A stretch of DNA of 64,000 nt from Triplophysa rosa (taxonomy: Eukaryota > Chordata > Actinopteri > Cypriniformes > Nemacheilidae). The translations under genes and the position numbers were made by a program. The DNA lies in NCBI RefSeq assembly GCF_024868665.1, contig NC_079900.1, positions 2,665,042 through 2,729,041 on the forward strand, given 5' to 3'. Positions 1-10,440 of the stretch are shown here, piece by piece (position 1 is the stretch's first letter; every line of letters begins with the position of its first letter). The notes below the pieces were generated by a model. That model saw only the letters and a list, made by a program, of their open reading frames with translations, was not told the origin of the DNA and made no database searches.

Positions 1-784
1 TAACTACAGGAGGTCAAGTGCTCCGAACATCCCTGAGATGCTCACGTTAATGCACGTGTGTGTACGTGTGAATGTGAGTGAACATGTGTAAACGTGAGCA
101 CGTGTGTTTAAATGGGTATGCATGCGTGTCAATGTCATTGCAGGAGTGCGAATGTGTTTATGTGTTAATGCCAATACATGCATGTGAATGTGAGGGTGTT
201 AAAAGATCTGTGCATGCGTGTGAGTTTGTGTGCATTTGTGCATGCATGCATGTGATGTTGATGCATGTGTGAGTTGTCAGTACATGCGTGTGCATGTTGG
301 TACATACATGTAAATGTCAGCATGCAATTAGAACGAGTGAGCGTGTCAACCTCAGTGCATGTGTGTGAATGTGAGTGCATGTAAATGTGTTTGTATGTAC
401 ATGTATGTGTGTGACTCTTGATGCATGTGTGAGTTGATGTCAGTACATGCATTTGCATGTTGAATGTGCATGAATGTCAGTGCATGTCTTGAAATGTAGG
501 GGCATGTTTGTGAACTTCGGTGCATGTGTTTGAAAATGCGTGCGTGCGTGCGTGTGTGTGTGCATTTTGGCGCATGTGTGTGATTGTCGTGCATGTGTGT
601 GAATGTGAGTGCATGTAAATGTGTTTGCATGTACATGTATGTGTGTGACTCTTGATGCATGTGTGAGTTGATGTCAGTACATGCATGTGCATGTTGAATG
701 TGCATGAATGTCAGTGCATGTCTTGAAATGTAAGGGCATGTTTGCGAACTTCAGTGCATGTGTTTGAAAATGTGTGCGTGCGTG

Positions 785-848
<64 letters not shown>

Positions 849-960
849 TGTGTGCGTTTTGGCGCATGCGCGTGATTGTCGTGCATGTGTGTGAAAGTCT
901 GAATGCATGTGTGTGAATGTGAGTGCGTGTGTGCACATGTGAGACACATGAATTCCAGTG
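1..960. repeat. TG-rich satellite with a 234-bp higher-order unit
   Basis: The stretch is built of variants of gtgcatgtgtgtgaatg. Above this short motif sits a longer unit: the block starting near 355 (gtgcatgtgtgtgaatgtga) recurs near 589 with only a few changes, giving a period of 234 bp, and starts again near 881 after a pure TG run at about 786-848 has lengthened the second unit. Long open frames on both strands here (His/Thr/Cys-rich) are artefacts of the repeat and are not genes. It lies in the intron just upstream of the receptor exon. Confidence 0.9.
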
Positions 961-1069
961 AATGTCTGACATTTTATTTGCAGCACTGTCTTTTCTGACT
1001 TTTCTTCATCAAATCACACCTTTCTCTCGTTTTAACCTCTGCTCTTCCCCATCTCCCCACTATCTGCAG

Positions 1070-2034
1070 CAAACATCCTGACGGTGATCATCCTCTCCCA
1101 GCTGGTGGTGCGGCGACAGAAATCATCCTACAACTATCTGCTGGCTCTGGCTATAGCTGACATCCTCGTTCTGCTGCTGATTGTGTTTGTGGACTTTCTT
1201 CTGGAGGACTTCATTCTAGGAGCTCCCCTTCCCCACTCTCTGAACAAGGCTGTGCAGGTGCTGGAGTTCTCCTCCATCCACACCTCCATCTGGATCACCG
1301 TGCCCCTGACCATAGACCGCTACATCGCCGTGTGCCATCCGCTGCGCTATCACACCGTCTCCTACCCGGCCCGAACCCGCAAAGTCATCCTGGCCGTGTA
1401 CGCCGGCTGCCTGATCTCCAGCGCTCCGTACTACTGGTGGCCGGAGCTGTGGCACGGGCTGCCGGGAGCGGGCGGCGGCGGGCGCAGCAGCGCAGGGCAG
1501 CACGTGCTGGTGTGGATCCACTGCGCCACTGTGTATCTGCTCCCCTGCTCCGTGTTCTTCTCTCTCAACGCCATCATCGTATGGAAGCTCCGTTGCAGGC
1601 GTAGCTGCTTCCGTCTGCGTGGCTACTCCACCGGAAAGACCACAGCGATCCTGCTGGCCATCACCTCTGTGTTCGCCGTGCTGTGGGCACCACGCACTCT
1701 CATGATCCTTTATCACCTGTACACGGCGCAGCCGGCGATGCCCGGCTCTGCCCGACTGCTTCACCTGGTCACGGACGTGGCAAACATGCTGGCGTTGCTC
1801 AACACCGGCGTCAACTTCTTCTTGTACTGCTTCATCAGCAGGCGCTTTCGCCGGATGGCCGCCGCGGTGCTAAAGGCTTTGTTCCGATGTAGGAAGCAGC
1901 CGCCTCCTTTTTACGCCAGTCACAACTTCTCCATCACCAGCAGCCCGTGGATCTCACCAGCAAATTCGCATTGCATCAAGATGCTGGTGTACCAGTACGA
2001 CAAAAACGGCAAACCCGTCTGCATATCTTCCTGA
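1070..2034 (+). CDS. gpr139: GPR139-type orphan G-protein-coupled receptor, last exon (5' partial)
   Basis: Plasma-membrane class A receptor. In mammals GPR139 is a brain receptor reported to respond to aromatic amino acids and to couple mainly to Gq. The exon opens after a polypyrimidine tract and cag at 1069 and reads through to TGA at 2032-2034, about 321 codons. The first exon (N-terminus and start of TM1) is left of the window, matching the two-exon family structure. Visible: the [12 protein letters not shown] end of TM1; DRYIAVCHP (DRY motif) after TM3; PYYWWPELW after TM4; WAPR in TM6; [11 protein letters not shown] in TM7 in place of NPxxY; and a tail ending [20 protein letters not shown], which is diagnostic of GPR139 rather than the divergent GPR142. 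Odd: a Gly/Ser/Arg-rich insertion in extracellular loop 2, encoded by GC-rich simple sequence at about 1460-1500. Fish duplicates exist, so which gpr139 copy this is stays open. Confidence 0.88.
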
Positions 2035-2662
2035 ACGCTGTAAAATATCAATCCCAGATATTCTTGAGTCGCCAGGCAAGGAGACGTCTTGCCCAACCTT
2101 GAGAAGAAGGTTAATGATGGTGAGCAGATGGCAGCAACTGGCAGTGCCTCAATAAGAAATCCAGTTTCAGGTTTAAAGACATCTGAGGTTGGCCAAAAAC
2201 GTGGTTTCGACAGGCGGATTGGCCGGTAAGCCATGAACATGCCAATGCCTTTCAGGACATCAATGCAAAAAAGGTCGCAACCTCAAAGTGAAATCGTGGC
2301 TTGCACGTCAGTACATTTTAAGATCTCCAGCATGTTTTGATGCACACCAAAGCAAGATGATGAAGGTCTGCACAGATGACATGTTACTGTATGTGAACCA
2401 TCTTAACACTCTTACCTTTTAAATAAGGGAGGATGGAAAGCCCCTCCCTCAAAAAACAATGGTGACATTTTCATCCAATATGCTGTCGGTCTCCAAGGGC
2501 CTGTCGCAAATGGCACAAGCTATTAAAGAATCATCCCTTTAGATAACGATCAGCGCTCAAAAAAGTGCTTCAGTATCGCTGTCTGATGAAGAATAATGAC
2601 ACAACATAAGTACACAGACTCGGCTTTAATAATCTTGTGGTGCAACTGACTGTTACATGTAC

Positions 2663-2668
2663 AATAAA
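2663..2668 (+). promoter_or_regulatory. Candidate polyadenylation signal for the receptor gene
   Basis: AATAAA lies about 630 bp after the receptor stop codon and is the first good hexamer on this strand. The interval 2035-2660 then reads as 3' UTR with no other coding signal. Confidence 0.45.
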
Positions 2669-3771
2669 AGCAAAAAAGACTTTTAGGGATAACGTATTGT
2701 TTATCATTTGAATCAACGTTTAAAGCAACAGACATTCATTGCTCAGTATACAGAAGGATTTTCTTTCCAACAATTATCAAGACTTTGAAACACCCAGCAC
2801 ACACACAAACACATCCATCCTTTTCCGGGTGACCCCGAGAAGTACTTTCCAAATAAACCAGCTGAGGAATGAGCTGCTGGAGAAAACCACGTTTATTTAT
2901 CTTCACACAGCCTGCCATCTGGAGCGCTTTAACTGTGCTGAATATCTGAGATATATTCAAACCATACAGGGCACAGATGAGGTAGACAGCATAAAATGTG
3001 CGATCTGATGAGACGCGGTCAGAATCAGAACAAGTGTGAGGAATTTGTTAAGGTTTTGTTCTCGATTCAACCAGAAAACAAAACACGGGTCGTCTGAAAG
3101 GTCATGAAATGTAAAATGAGAAAAATGAAATTAGACTTTCTATCGAAGTGAAGTCCGTGTCTGTTAGTTTTGAAACCCGCTGCAGGTTTGTGGACTTTTG
3201 GAAGTTACAGTACATGTTGAGAATATTAGTCTTCAGTCTTGGTCACAGGTGCTTATACACATTTATGTCAGATATTGTCTCCTAAACCACCCTTGGATGG
3301 TGTTGTTGTGTTTGTTACTTGACAAACGCAGCATTATTCAATCATTGTTAAATCAACACAGCCATAAAAATTCATTTAAAATACTTAACAGATCAGATTT
3401 TAAAACTTTACTCCAATTATGTTCCTATTTATTTCAATTATTATGCGTATATATAGTATATCTTAATATTTGGTGCTATTAACAATTTTTAAATCTACGA
3501 TGTGGGTGAAAAAATCTGTCTTCATCTGGAATTAATATAAATGTCTGAGATTGAAACTATTTGAAAATGGGTCTCGCAGACCTGAACATCACACAAGAGT
3601 GAACAGCAAATCTTTCACTGTAAATTGACATTTGCTGATACTTATAGAAATAAGTTGGAATGTGTTAACTAACTTGATGATTTGAAGTGATGTAAAAACA
3701 TTTAAAAACGTAAAATAGTAAGTTGAAATGACATACTAAGTTGAAACTACGAAGTAGGCAACTTGATTGCG
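2669..3771. other. AT-rich intergenic DNA, no gene seen
   Basis: No exon with splice sites and a recognisable protein was found on either strand. Short frames here lack conserved motifs. Confidence 0.5.
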
Positions 3772-4143
3772 TTTAAAGGAACAGTTCATATAATAAAAAT
3801 AAAAAAAATCTGTCATAATTTACTCAATCTCGAATTACAAATCTGTAAATGACTATTTGGAAGAATGCTTTTGTAACCAATCAGTTCTTGGACCCCATTG
3901 ACTCCCATAGTAGGAAAAATGACAATGGTAGTCAAAAGAGCCCCAGAACTGTTTGTTTTCCTACATTCTTCAAAATATCTTCTTTTGTGTTCATCAGACA
4001 TTTATGAAGCAATGGAACTGTTACAAGCATTCTTCCAAATATCTTTCTCTGTGTTCATCAGATTTCCAGATCCAGATCTGGAACGACTTGAAGGTGAGTA
4101 AATGATGACAGAATTTTTATTTTTGGGTGAACTGTCCCTTTAA
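3772..4143. repeat. Palindromic MITE of the 'gggtgaactgtcccttt' family, copy 1
   Basis: The left end (aaaggaacagttcat) is the inverse of the right end (ggtgaactgtccctttaa). Inside, the arms remain partly complementary: 'ccaatcagttcttggacccc' against 'agccccagaactg', and ttcttccaaatat against atttggaag. Related copies occur at about 14605, 23585, 30530, 33300, 35680 and, as fragments, 10801 and 45090. This is a non-autonomous DNA-transposon derivative seen, to my knowledge, in very high copy in cyprinid genomes. Confidence 0.8.
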
Positions 4144-4961
4144 GGCCGTAAAAAAATGGTTGTAAAGACGATTATATTGCATTTCTGTCAATACCATCTA
4201 CAGGAAAGACATTTATTGAACAATTTCATGGGATCTGTCAAATCTAGCAAGTATGTAATAAAAACAGTTTCCTAATATGCAATTATTTGGCGATTCAGCA
4301 TTTACACGTTATTATTGCTGTTGTGATATCAAAACTTATCTTAAAGTGTAATATGGAGCTGTACTGTAAAGTCATTTAGGCTCAGTAGAGAGGTCAGAAG
4401 CTCTTATATTGGTGAGCTATAGGGTTTACCTGTAACCTGTATGACACAGGCACAAAGAACATATACTATTGTATGTTAGATATGTATAAAATACATATTA
4501 CGCAAATCTATAGACTAGATTGGACGGCTGCTGTTAATGTGTCTATTCTGTACATGATCCGAAGCGATTTTGATCATCTAATTTATTTGATTTGATTTTG
4601 TTCTAATCAAGACAGCATTCACATTTCTTCCATCCACATAGTATTTGCATTAGCCTTGAAATAGCTTTGACATTTATTCACAAAGAACCCAAGGTTGTGT
4701 AGATTCCTGCAAAAAATGATTCACAGAATCCAAACGATTGAAGGGCCATTAAAAATGACTAATAAATATTTGACCAGCATTCTCTTCATCTCTGAAACGC
4801 CAGGGTTTTTTTCAGCCTCGGTCCTAGCTGCCGGGAGAAAGACACATATGTTAAAGCCACGATCAGCTTGCAAAAAATCAACATTACAAAGTGTGAAAAA
4901 TGTAACCTTTCAACCCGTGTGCTATTGTCACTTCCACTTATGTGGTTTGTAGGACTTTAAG

Positions 4962-6072
4962 GACCGGTTTCACAGATATGGCTTAGCTTAAGCCAGGACT
5001 ATGCCTTAGTTGAATTAAGATGTTTATGTCGCTTTTATAAAACTGCCTTAGAAGAATACATTACTGGTGTGCATCTTGAGACAAAACAATGACACTGATA
5101 TATTTGAAGATATTTTGGGGCGTTATATTCTATGGAGCCCCTTTAGGGACATGGGGTGGAAAAAATATGAGAGGGAAGAGAAAATAGAAAATAGATAAAA
5201 AAATTTAAAGGTTTTGCGTTATCTCGCAAAACTTTTGCGTTCTCTGGCAAAACATTCAAACGTCCTGTTGTCCCGCTCCGTACATTAACAATGGAATGGT
5301 TCAGAGTAGATTCCCGGACCAATAACTCGTGAGCTAAACGTTGTTATAACACAAATAACACATAATTCCTTAGACAATGATCTACAACCTAGTCTTCCTC
5401 AAAACAAGAATATAAATTGATCTCTATATGAGCAGGCGACATGGACCAAAGAAGCCGTCAAAGAAACCGTCTGCAAAGCGACTGTAAATCCGAAAAGCGT
5501 TAATACAAAAATAGTCATTAATAACTTAAATGTTACACACTGTGGTCTCACCATATTCAGATTACACATTAATGCTCTCCTGCTGAATTTAAACTGGTTT
5601 TAGTTATACTACAGCATGTAGCACTGAAGTTAATTACTATTTTTCGTAGCCTAATGATCTTCGGGTTTTGCACTTTACAGACGATCCCTTCGGTCTTGTC
5701 TCAGCCGGCTCCCGCCTGAGATCAATACAAGGCTCGATTGTGTATAAGAACGTTTAGCTCACGAGTTATTGTTCCGGGAATCTGCGACTATAGACCAATG
5801 TCTATGTACGGAGCTAGTCTTAAATTCTGCCAGCGGGACATTAAACATGAAGTGTTCAAAATGTTTTGCGAGAGAATGCAAAAGTTTTGTGAGAGAACGC
5901 AAAAGTTTTGCGAGATAACGCAAAACCTTTTAAAAAATATTTTCTCTTCCCTCTAATATATTTTTCCACCCCATGTCTCTAAAGGGGCTCCGTAATATTC
6001 AGTTAAGACAGGTCACGCATTCCTTTTATAGTCTGAGACTAGCCTTAAGCCTTGTCTGTGAAACCGGGCCTA
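4962..6072. mobile_element. Foldback element interrupted by a second element
   Basis: The left end begins ccggtttcacagatatggct (near 4964) and the right end is the inverse of ccggtttcacagacaaggct (ending near 6070), so these are terminal inverted repeats. Only about 250 bp belong to this element; the middle, 5131-5993, is a later insertion. A single-ended relative (ggactagtttaagtcagga) lies at 37684-37830. Confidence 0.75.
5131..5993. mobile_element. Nested MITE with long inverted ends and GCGTTATCTCGCAAAAC subrepeats
   Basis: About 130 bp at each end are inverted copies: tatggagcccctttagggac on the left, and the reverse of tacggagcccctttagagac on the right. Both continue through a shared ggggtggaaaaa block and an agagggaagagaaaata block. 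Inside each end are short tandem variants of gcgttatctcgcaaaact / gcgttctctggcaaaaca. The flanks share atatt, a possible target duplication. No transposase is present, so it is non-autonomous. Superfamily not determined. Confidence 0.75.
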
Positions 6073-6079
6073 AAGGTTT

Positions 6080-7235
6080 TATTTTTGAACACGTACCCGA
6101 AAAACATTGTACATATAAATGATGTTTTAGAGGCTGTGTATGGAGATGGATGTCTGGAACATATTTGCATTGTTTCTGATCAGAAATGGTTTTGAATTTT
6201 CTTTAAGTAAATTATTATTTCTATGTTTAGGCCATGTGAATGTGTCTGTGTATTTCAATGAATGTATATGTGCTGGAAACTGGCATGCAAATAATGTATA
6301 TTTTCTTGAACACATTAAAAACGTATCCTCGTTTAAATAATATGATTGAGTTTCATTTTGCTTATTTATTGCTTATCTGTCTTGCAAAAATGAAATAAGT
6401 ATTCGCCTCCACCAATATAATGTATACTTTGATGAGCATGTGTTCTGAAACAATTCCACAGTGGGTGCTAATAAGAAACATAATACTTTCTTTTGATTTT
6501 GGGTTACTATATGACCCAGAAAAGGAGGTGATTTGAGTCTGATCACAGTCTCACTCTCAGTAATTAAAACACATTTCCAATTGTTGCCCAATAGCAAATT
6601 CAATGACAAAATCAATCCACCATTTTGATCAACAATCCCTTTCTTCTCCTTCTCGAGGTCTTTATTTTACCCAGACACAGTTTTCAGGACTGCTCACTCT
6701 TTATTGTGTTTGACGGCCACAAGCTCACCGAAGTCGCCTCATTACCCCTGAGTGACACATACGAGTCAATCTCCAGAAGGCCACAGATCCAGAAGCTCAT
6801 TCCTTAAAGTGAACGTCTGGGCTTGTCAGCCCCGGGGATCAGCCGCTAAAGAAAGCCTTCCTTCAACGTCGATGTTAATGGCTAGATAAAATTAAGTGGT
6901 GCTGAGGGTCTCTGACTCCACAGTGGTAAATGTGTGACTAGCCTTCGATGAAGAAAAAAAAGCACATTTCTACACCGCAACAGCCTTCTCATATACAGTA
7001 TATGAGGGTTTTTTGTCTATTCTGGATACGCCTTATATAATAAAAAAATACTTTGTTTGCAAAACCACTTGTCACTTGTTATTGCCATATATGGAGAATG
7101 AGGTTTTTCACCCTACTCGGTTTAATTAACGACAAACAGACCACTTCCGTGCATGTTAATCCCATGTAGTTTAAACATTAGTCTATGCACAAGTTTTTAA
7201 AAAAGGGAAATACTTTTTTTTTTTGGGACACAATT
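6080..7235. other. Intergenic DNA, nothing recognised
   Basis: AT-rich sequence without a supported exon, RNA gene or complete repeat. Frames of 60-80 codons here show no family resemblance. Confidence 0.45.
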
Positions 7236-7239
7236 TTTG

Positions 7240-7475
7240 GGAGATGACAAACTTCGTCGGATTTCTGTGAATTAAAATGCACAAACCTGAAGCAATAATA
7301 CCCAACAAATGGAGAAGGGATGCCTCTTCATGGAACATAAAATAGTCATTTTATTTTATGAGGAACATGTACCTTTATGGATGTGACAATCCAGAAAATG
7401 GCACTTCCCGGACTATGAAAAAGAATGCACTAAAAATAAGAGACTTCAGATGGGTATTTGAAACACTAAATGTTA
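7240..7475. repeat. Dispersed repeat of unknown class, copy A
   Basis: A stretch including ttctgtgaattaaaatgcac and aagcaataatacccaacaaa recurs in the same order and orientation at 24540-24800, with about 80-85 percent identity by eye and small indels. It also contains tggatgtgacaat. No open frame or inverted ends are visible. Confidence 0.7.
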
Positions 7476-7599
7476 ATATCTGTGCCATTAGTAGGCCACA
7501 GTAAAAACTATATTTTATGGTAAGGTTGACATTTTTACAGAATTGCCCTTCCCGTTTTCAAATAAAGAACTTATGACAACTAATAAGATGTTACACTGG

Positions 7600-7605
7600 T
7601 TTATT
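7600..7605 (-). promoter_or_regulatory. rnps1: Candidate polyadenylation signal of rnps1
   Basis: TTTATT on the plus strand is AATAAA in the direction of rnps1, about 450 bp past its stop codon. That makes 7600-8052 the likely 3' UTR. Confidence 0.5.
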
Positions 7606-8052
7606 GATTCGTTTTCCATCGTACAGATCAACAGATTTTACAGGATTACAAACTGAGCATCCTGAATTTTGTGGGTTGGAATATGAGCCGACAATGCACC
7701 AACAAAACAACAACTGTTGCTGTGCACAAATGTATTTTGAAAAGGAATTGACCAGTTATAGGCTGCATTTCTCAAAAAGCACATTACAAAAGAATCACAG
7801 TAAAATGGAGCACTATCTAGTACAAGACCAGCAAGTGTGCAAACACACAAGCAAATAAAATCCAATCACATTCACCCCAACTCAAAAGATGCTGTAAGAC
7901 AGGGCGTTTACATTTTCGTTCAACCTTGAGGTACTAAAAGTAAAAACCTTCAGACAAAATCGTTTCCAAATGAATCTAAAGCAACAGTTCCTAACATTAA
8001 AGACATCAGGTATCAGCGAATGTAAAGCTGCTCCTGTGAGGAGAGAGAGCGT

Positions 8053-10141
8053 CTAACGGGACGAGTTGGAACTGGAGCGAGAGCGGTGTCGTCTGCGACC
8101 CGGAGACCTGGAGCGAGTGCGCCTTCTCACCGGGGAGCGTCGCCGTGGAGACCGAGATCTGTTAAAAGTACAAACTGTCAGCTGAGGCCGAGATGAATCG
8201 CAGACACACATGGGAATTATCTGATACGATGCATAAAAGGCACGAGCCCTGTCAGAGACTTCTTAGTGAAGCGAGAGAAGAAACGAACAGACATACAGGG
8301 TAAGAGGACACTGGGTGCGTTTAATTTAATTACTCAATTTGAGCCTGCAGGTATTGGAAGGATTGGGTCCTACGGAGCCATTCAACGTATGTGATACACG
8401 CTACAGATCAACGCATCATGCCAGAACAAAAAGACTTAAAAACATACCGTCTCCTCATGCGAGGTGGCGTGCGGCGCCACATGGGAGGTGGGGGAGGCAT
8501 TCTGCGTGGCGGCGTCATTCTTCGCGGGGCGGTTCGTATCCTCTGGGTGAGAACAGCAGAGGCCGTGATCTCCTGACCGTCAATCTGACCTGAGGACAGT
8601 AAACGGGTGATAGTGAAGAAATCTTTCCTTTGGAACGGCTCTGAACTGTTATGAGCTTCTCATCAGAAGTACCTCCATCCATGTGTTTCAGGGCCTTCTG
8701 GGCATCCTCTGGAGACTCGTATTCCACATAAGCGTAGCCCTTTGATAAATTAGGATGCAAGCGGTCCGGAGGCATGTCGATCATCTTGATCTTCCCGTAA
8801 GTCGAGAAGATCTCTTGAATGTGTTCCTAAACGAAATCAAGCACAGAAACAGAGAGTCAAATACAAGAGATAAAAGCTTTCAGAAACAGGATGCACTGAT
8901 CAGAGTTAAGCGTTTCAAGCAAGTCAAGCAAACACTACTCTATAAAATCTTGACCTTGGTGACATTCCTGGTGAGTCTTCCCAGATGAAGTTTAGTTGGT
9001 TTAGGGCTGGGGCTCCTCCTCTTCCTCTCTTTCTCCTCACCGCGCTTTTGTGATTTGGACCTGATCACAGCACAAGCGCAACCTCAGTAACTTCATTGGT
9101 TTGGGTTTAATGGGCTGATTGAAATGTGCACTCGGTCTGTAACCTACTTTGATCGTGAGCGCCGCCGGTTGTCATGGCGACGACGGCTCGGGCTGGGAGA
9201 CCCAGAGGATCCGGATGAGCTAGAGGACCGGGAGGAACTGGATGAACCAGAACGGCTGGTACCAGAGGAAGAGCTGGACCCACTGGATGAGCCCGAGCTG
9301 GACCCAGAACTGCTGCTGGAGCTGGAACTGGACCTGTGGAGGACAAGCAAAACAACTCATTACCTGGAAATACGTCTTGTGTCTCATATTTGGAGAACGT
9401 GTCCAGTTAACATTGAAGTACACAACCGGACCTGCTACTACTGCTGCCAGTGGAGTTACTGCGACGCTTGCGGATCTTCTCTCTGCCTCTCTCCTTCTCC
9501 GCTCCCTCCTTTCCAGCGGGTTTCTCTTTCGCTCTCTCTCTGGGTTTGTCCTCAGAACGTTCTCTGCGTTTGGTGGGTGAAGGTGCCCTGTGTGAAGAAA
9601 CAAACAAAAAAAAAGATTTGGTTAGAAAACAGCACCACAATCTGGTTTAACTCAATTTATATCCTTAATTTGTTTTTTCAAAGGATTTGATCAAAGGTTC
9701 TGTGGAGATACTATGGTATGATATCAGATGCAAATGCATGGTATTAAATCATTACCCCCATTCATTAACCATAGCACACATCCAGAAATAAAAACAAAAC
9801 GATGCATTACTAAAGTACGTATAGCACGTAATTAAAAAACGGGCTACCGAGGCTCTAATCACTGAACCAGGAATATGCAGATAATACACAATAATGGACG
9901 AGTTATGACATTTATAAAACACAAATCCTAGCGTTTAATGTTGCGATTACATTGTGTTTTATGGCATCGTGATGCTCTTCATTTTTAGCGCTATGCGGCT
10001 AATGCTAACTTAGCAACGCCGCTGTTATCAAAAACAGGCAAATTATCGCAAATTAACAAAACGCGAGTAAAAACTCGACATTAACAAAAAAAAAACGCAC
10101 ACAATGTTGCAAAAACTGGCCCAAAACGATCAAACTTACAT
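8053..10141 (-). CDS. rnps1: RNA-binding protein with serine-rich domain 1 (RNPS1), complete
   Basis: Nuclear splicing regulator and peripheral exon-junction-complex factor (ASAP and PSAP complexes); links splicing to mRNA surveillance. Coding segments, high to low: 10141-10140 (only AT of the start codon), 9587-9432, 9333-9148, 9060-8955, 8826-8673, 8589-8448, 8158-8053. They sum to 852 nt, or 283 residues, matching the 282-residue human isoform. Order: charged Lys/Arg/Glu N-terminus (APSPTKRRERSEDKP), poly-Ser/Gly tract, RS-like stretch (SRRRHDNRRRSRS), then one RRM from PTKLHLGRLTRNVTK through the RNP1-like GYAYVEYESPEDAQKALKH, then a Pro/Arg-rich part with PPPPPMWRR, ending SSSNSSR. The start was chosen because exon 1 ends ..catcAT and exon 2 begins GGCACCT, which join as ATG GCA CCT. 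Head-to-head with the gene at 11812. No defect seen. Confidence 0.93.
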
Positions 10142-10440
10142 GATGAATGAACAAGCGCGCAACACTCTCAACGGCGAGATCAGGGACCGTCGCGCTTTAA
10201 TGAGCTCACGCATTCGTTGTTGGGTGTGACGTCACCGTCTCAGCGACGAGTGTGGGAAGGCGGGGCTTCGCTCGCGCGGGTTGATGTACATACAGAAAAA
10301 AGACGAATTTTACGCGTTTGCTGTTGTGTTTCTATTATATAGTTGCAGATATGAGTGTAAACGTCGTCATGTGACTGTATCATGGAGTGCACCGTCGGTT
10401 TAAACGTAAATAAGAGTGCAGTGACGTCGCAGTAGGTGAG
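10142..10440. promoter_or_regulatory. Probable bidirectional promoter with full CRE palindrome
   Basis: This GC-richer, CpG-containing patch separates the 5' end of rnps1 (minus) from the upstream region of the HTH gene (plus). A perfect TGACGTCA lies at 10227-10234. A related gtgacgtcgcag precedes a candidate splice donor (GTGAGC at about 10435) that could end a non-coding first exon of the plus-strand gene. No TATA box is obvious. The transcription starts are inferred, not seen. Confidence 0.55.

Noticed and set aside
78..986. Several overlapping Cys- or His-rich open frames on both strands
   Set aside because: They are translations of TG/CA satellite; both strands open equally and no domain is present.
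2550..3010. Frames on both strands after the receptor
   Set aside because: No domain, and they lie across a probable polyadenylation signal in 3' UTR.
8755..8988. Plus-strand frame over the rnps1 RRM exon
   Set aside because: Shadow of the minus-strand exon, which has splice sites and RRM motifs.
9124..9690. 188-codon plus-strand frame rich in Glu/Leu/Asp across rnps1
   Set aside because: Antisense of the Ser/Arg-rich rnps1 exons, reading through intron sequence.
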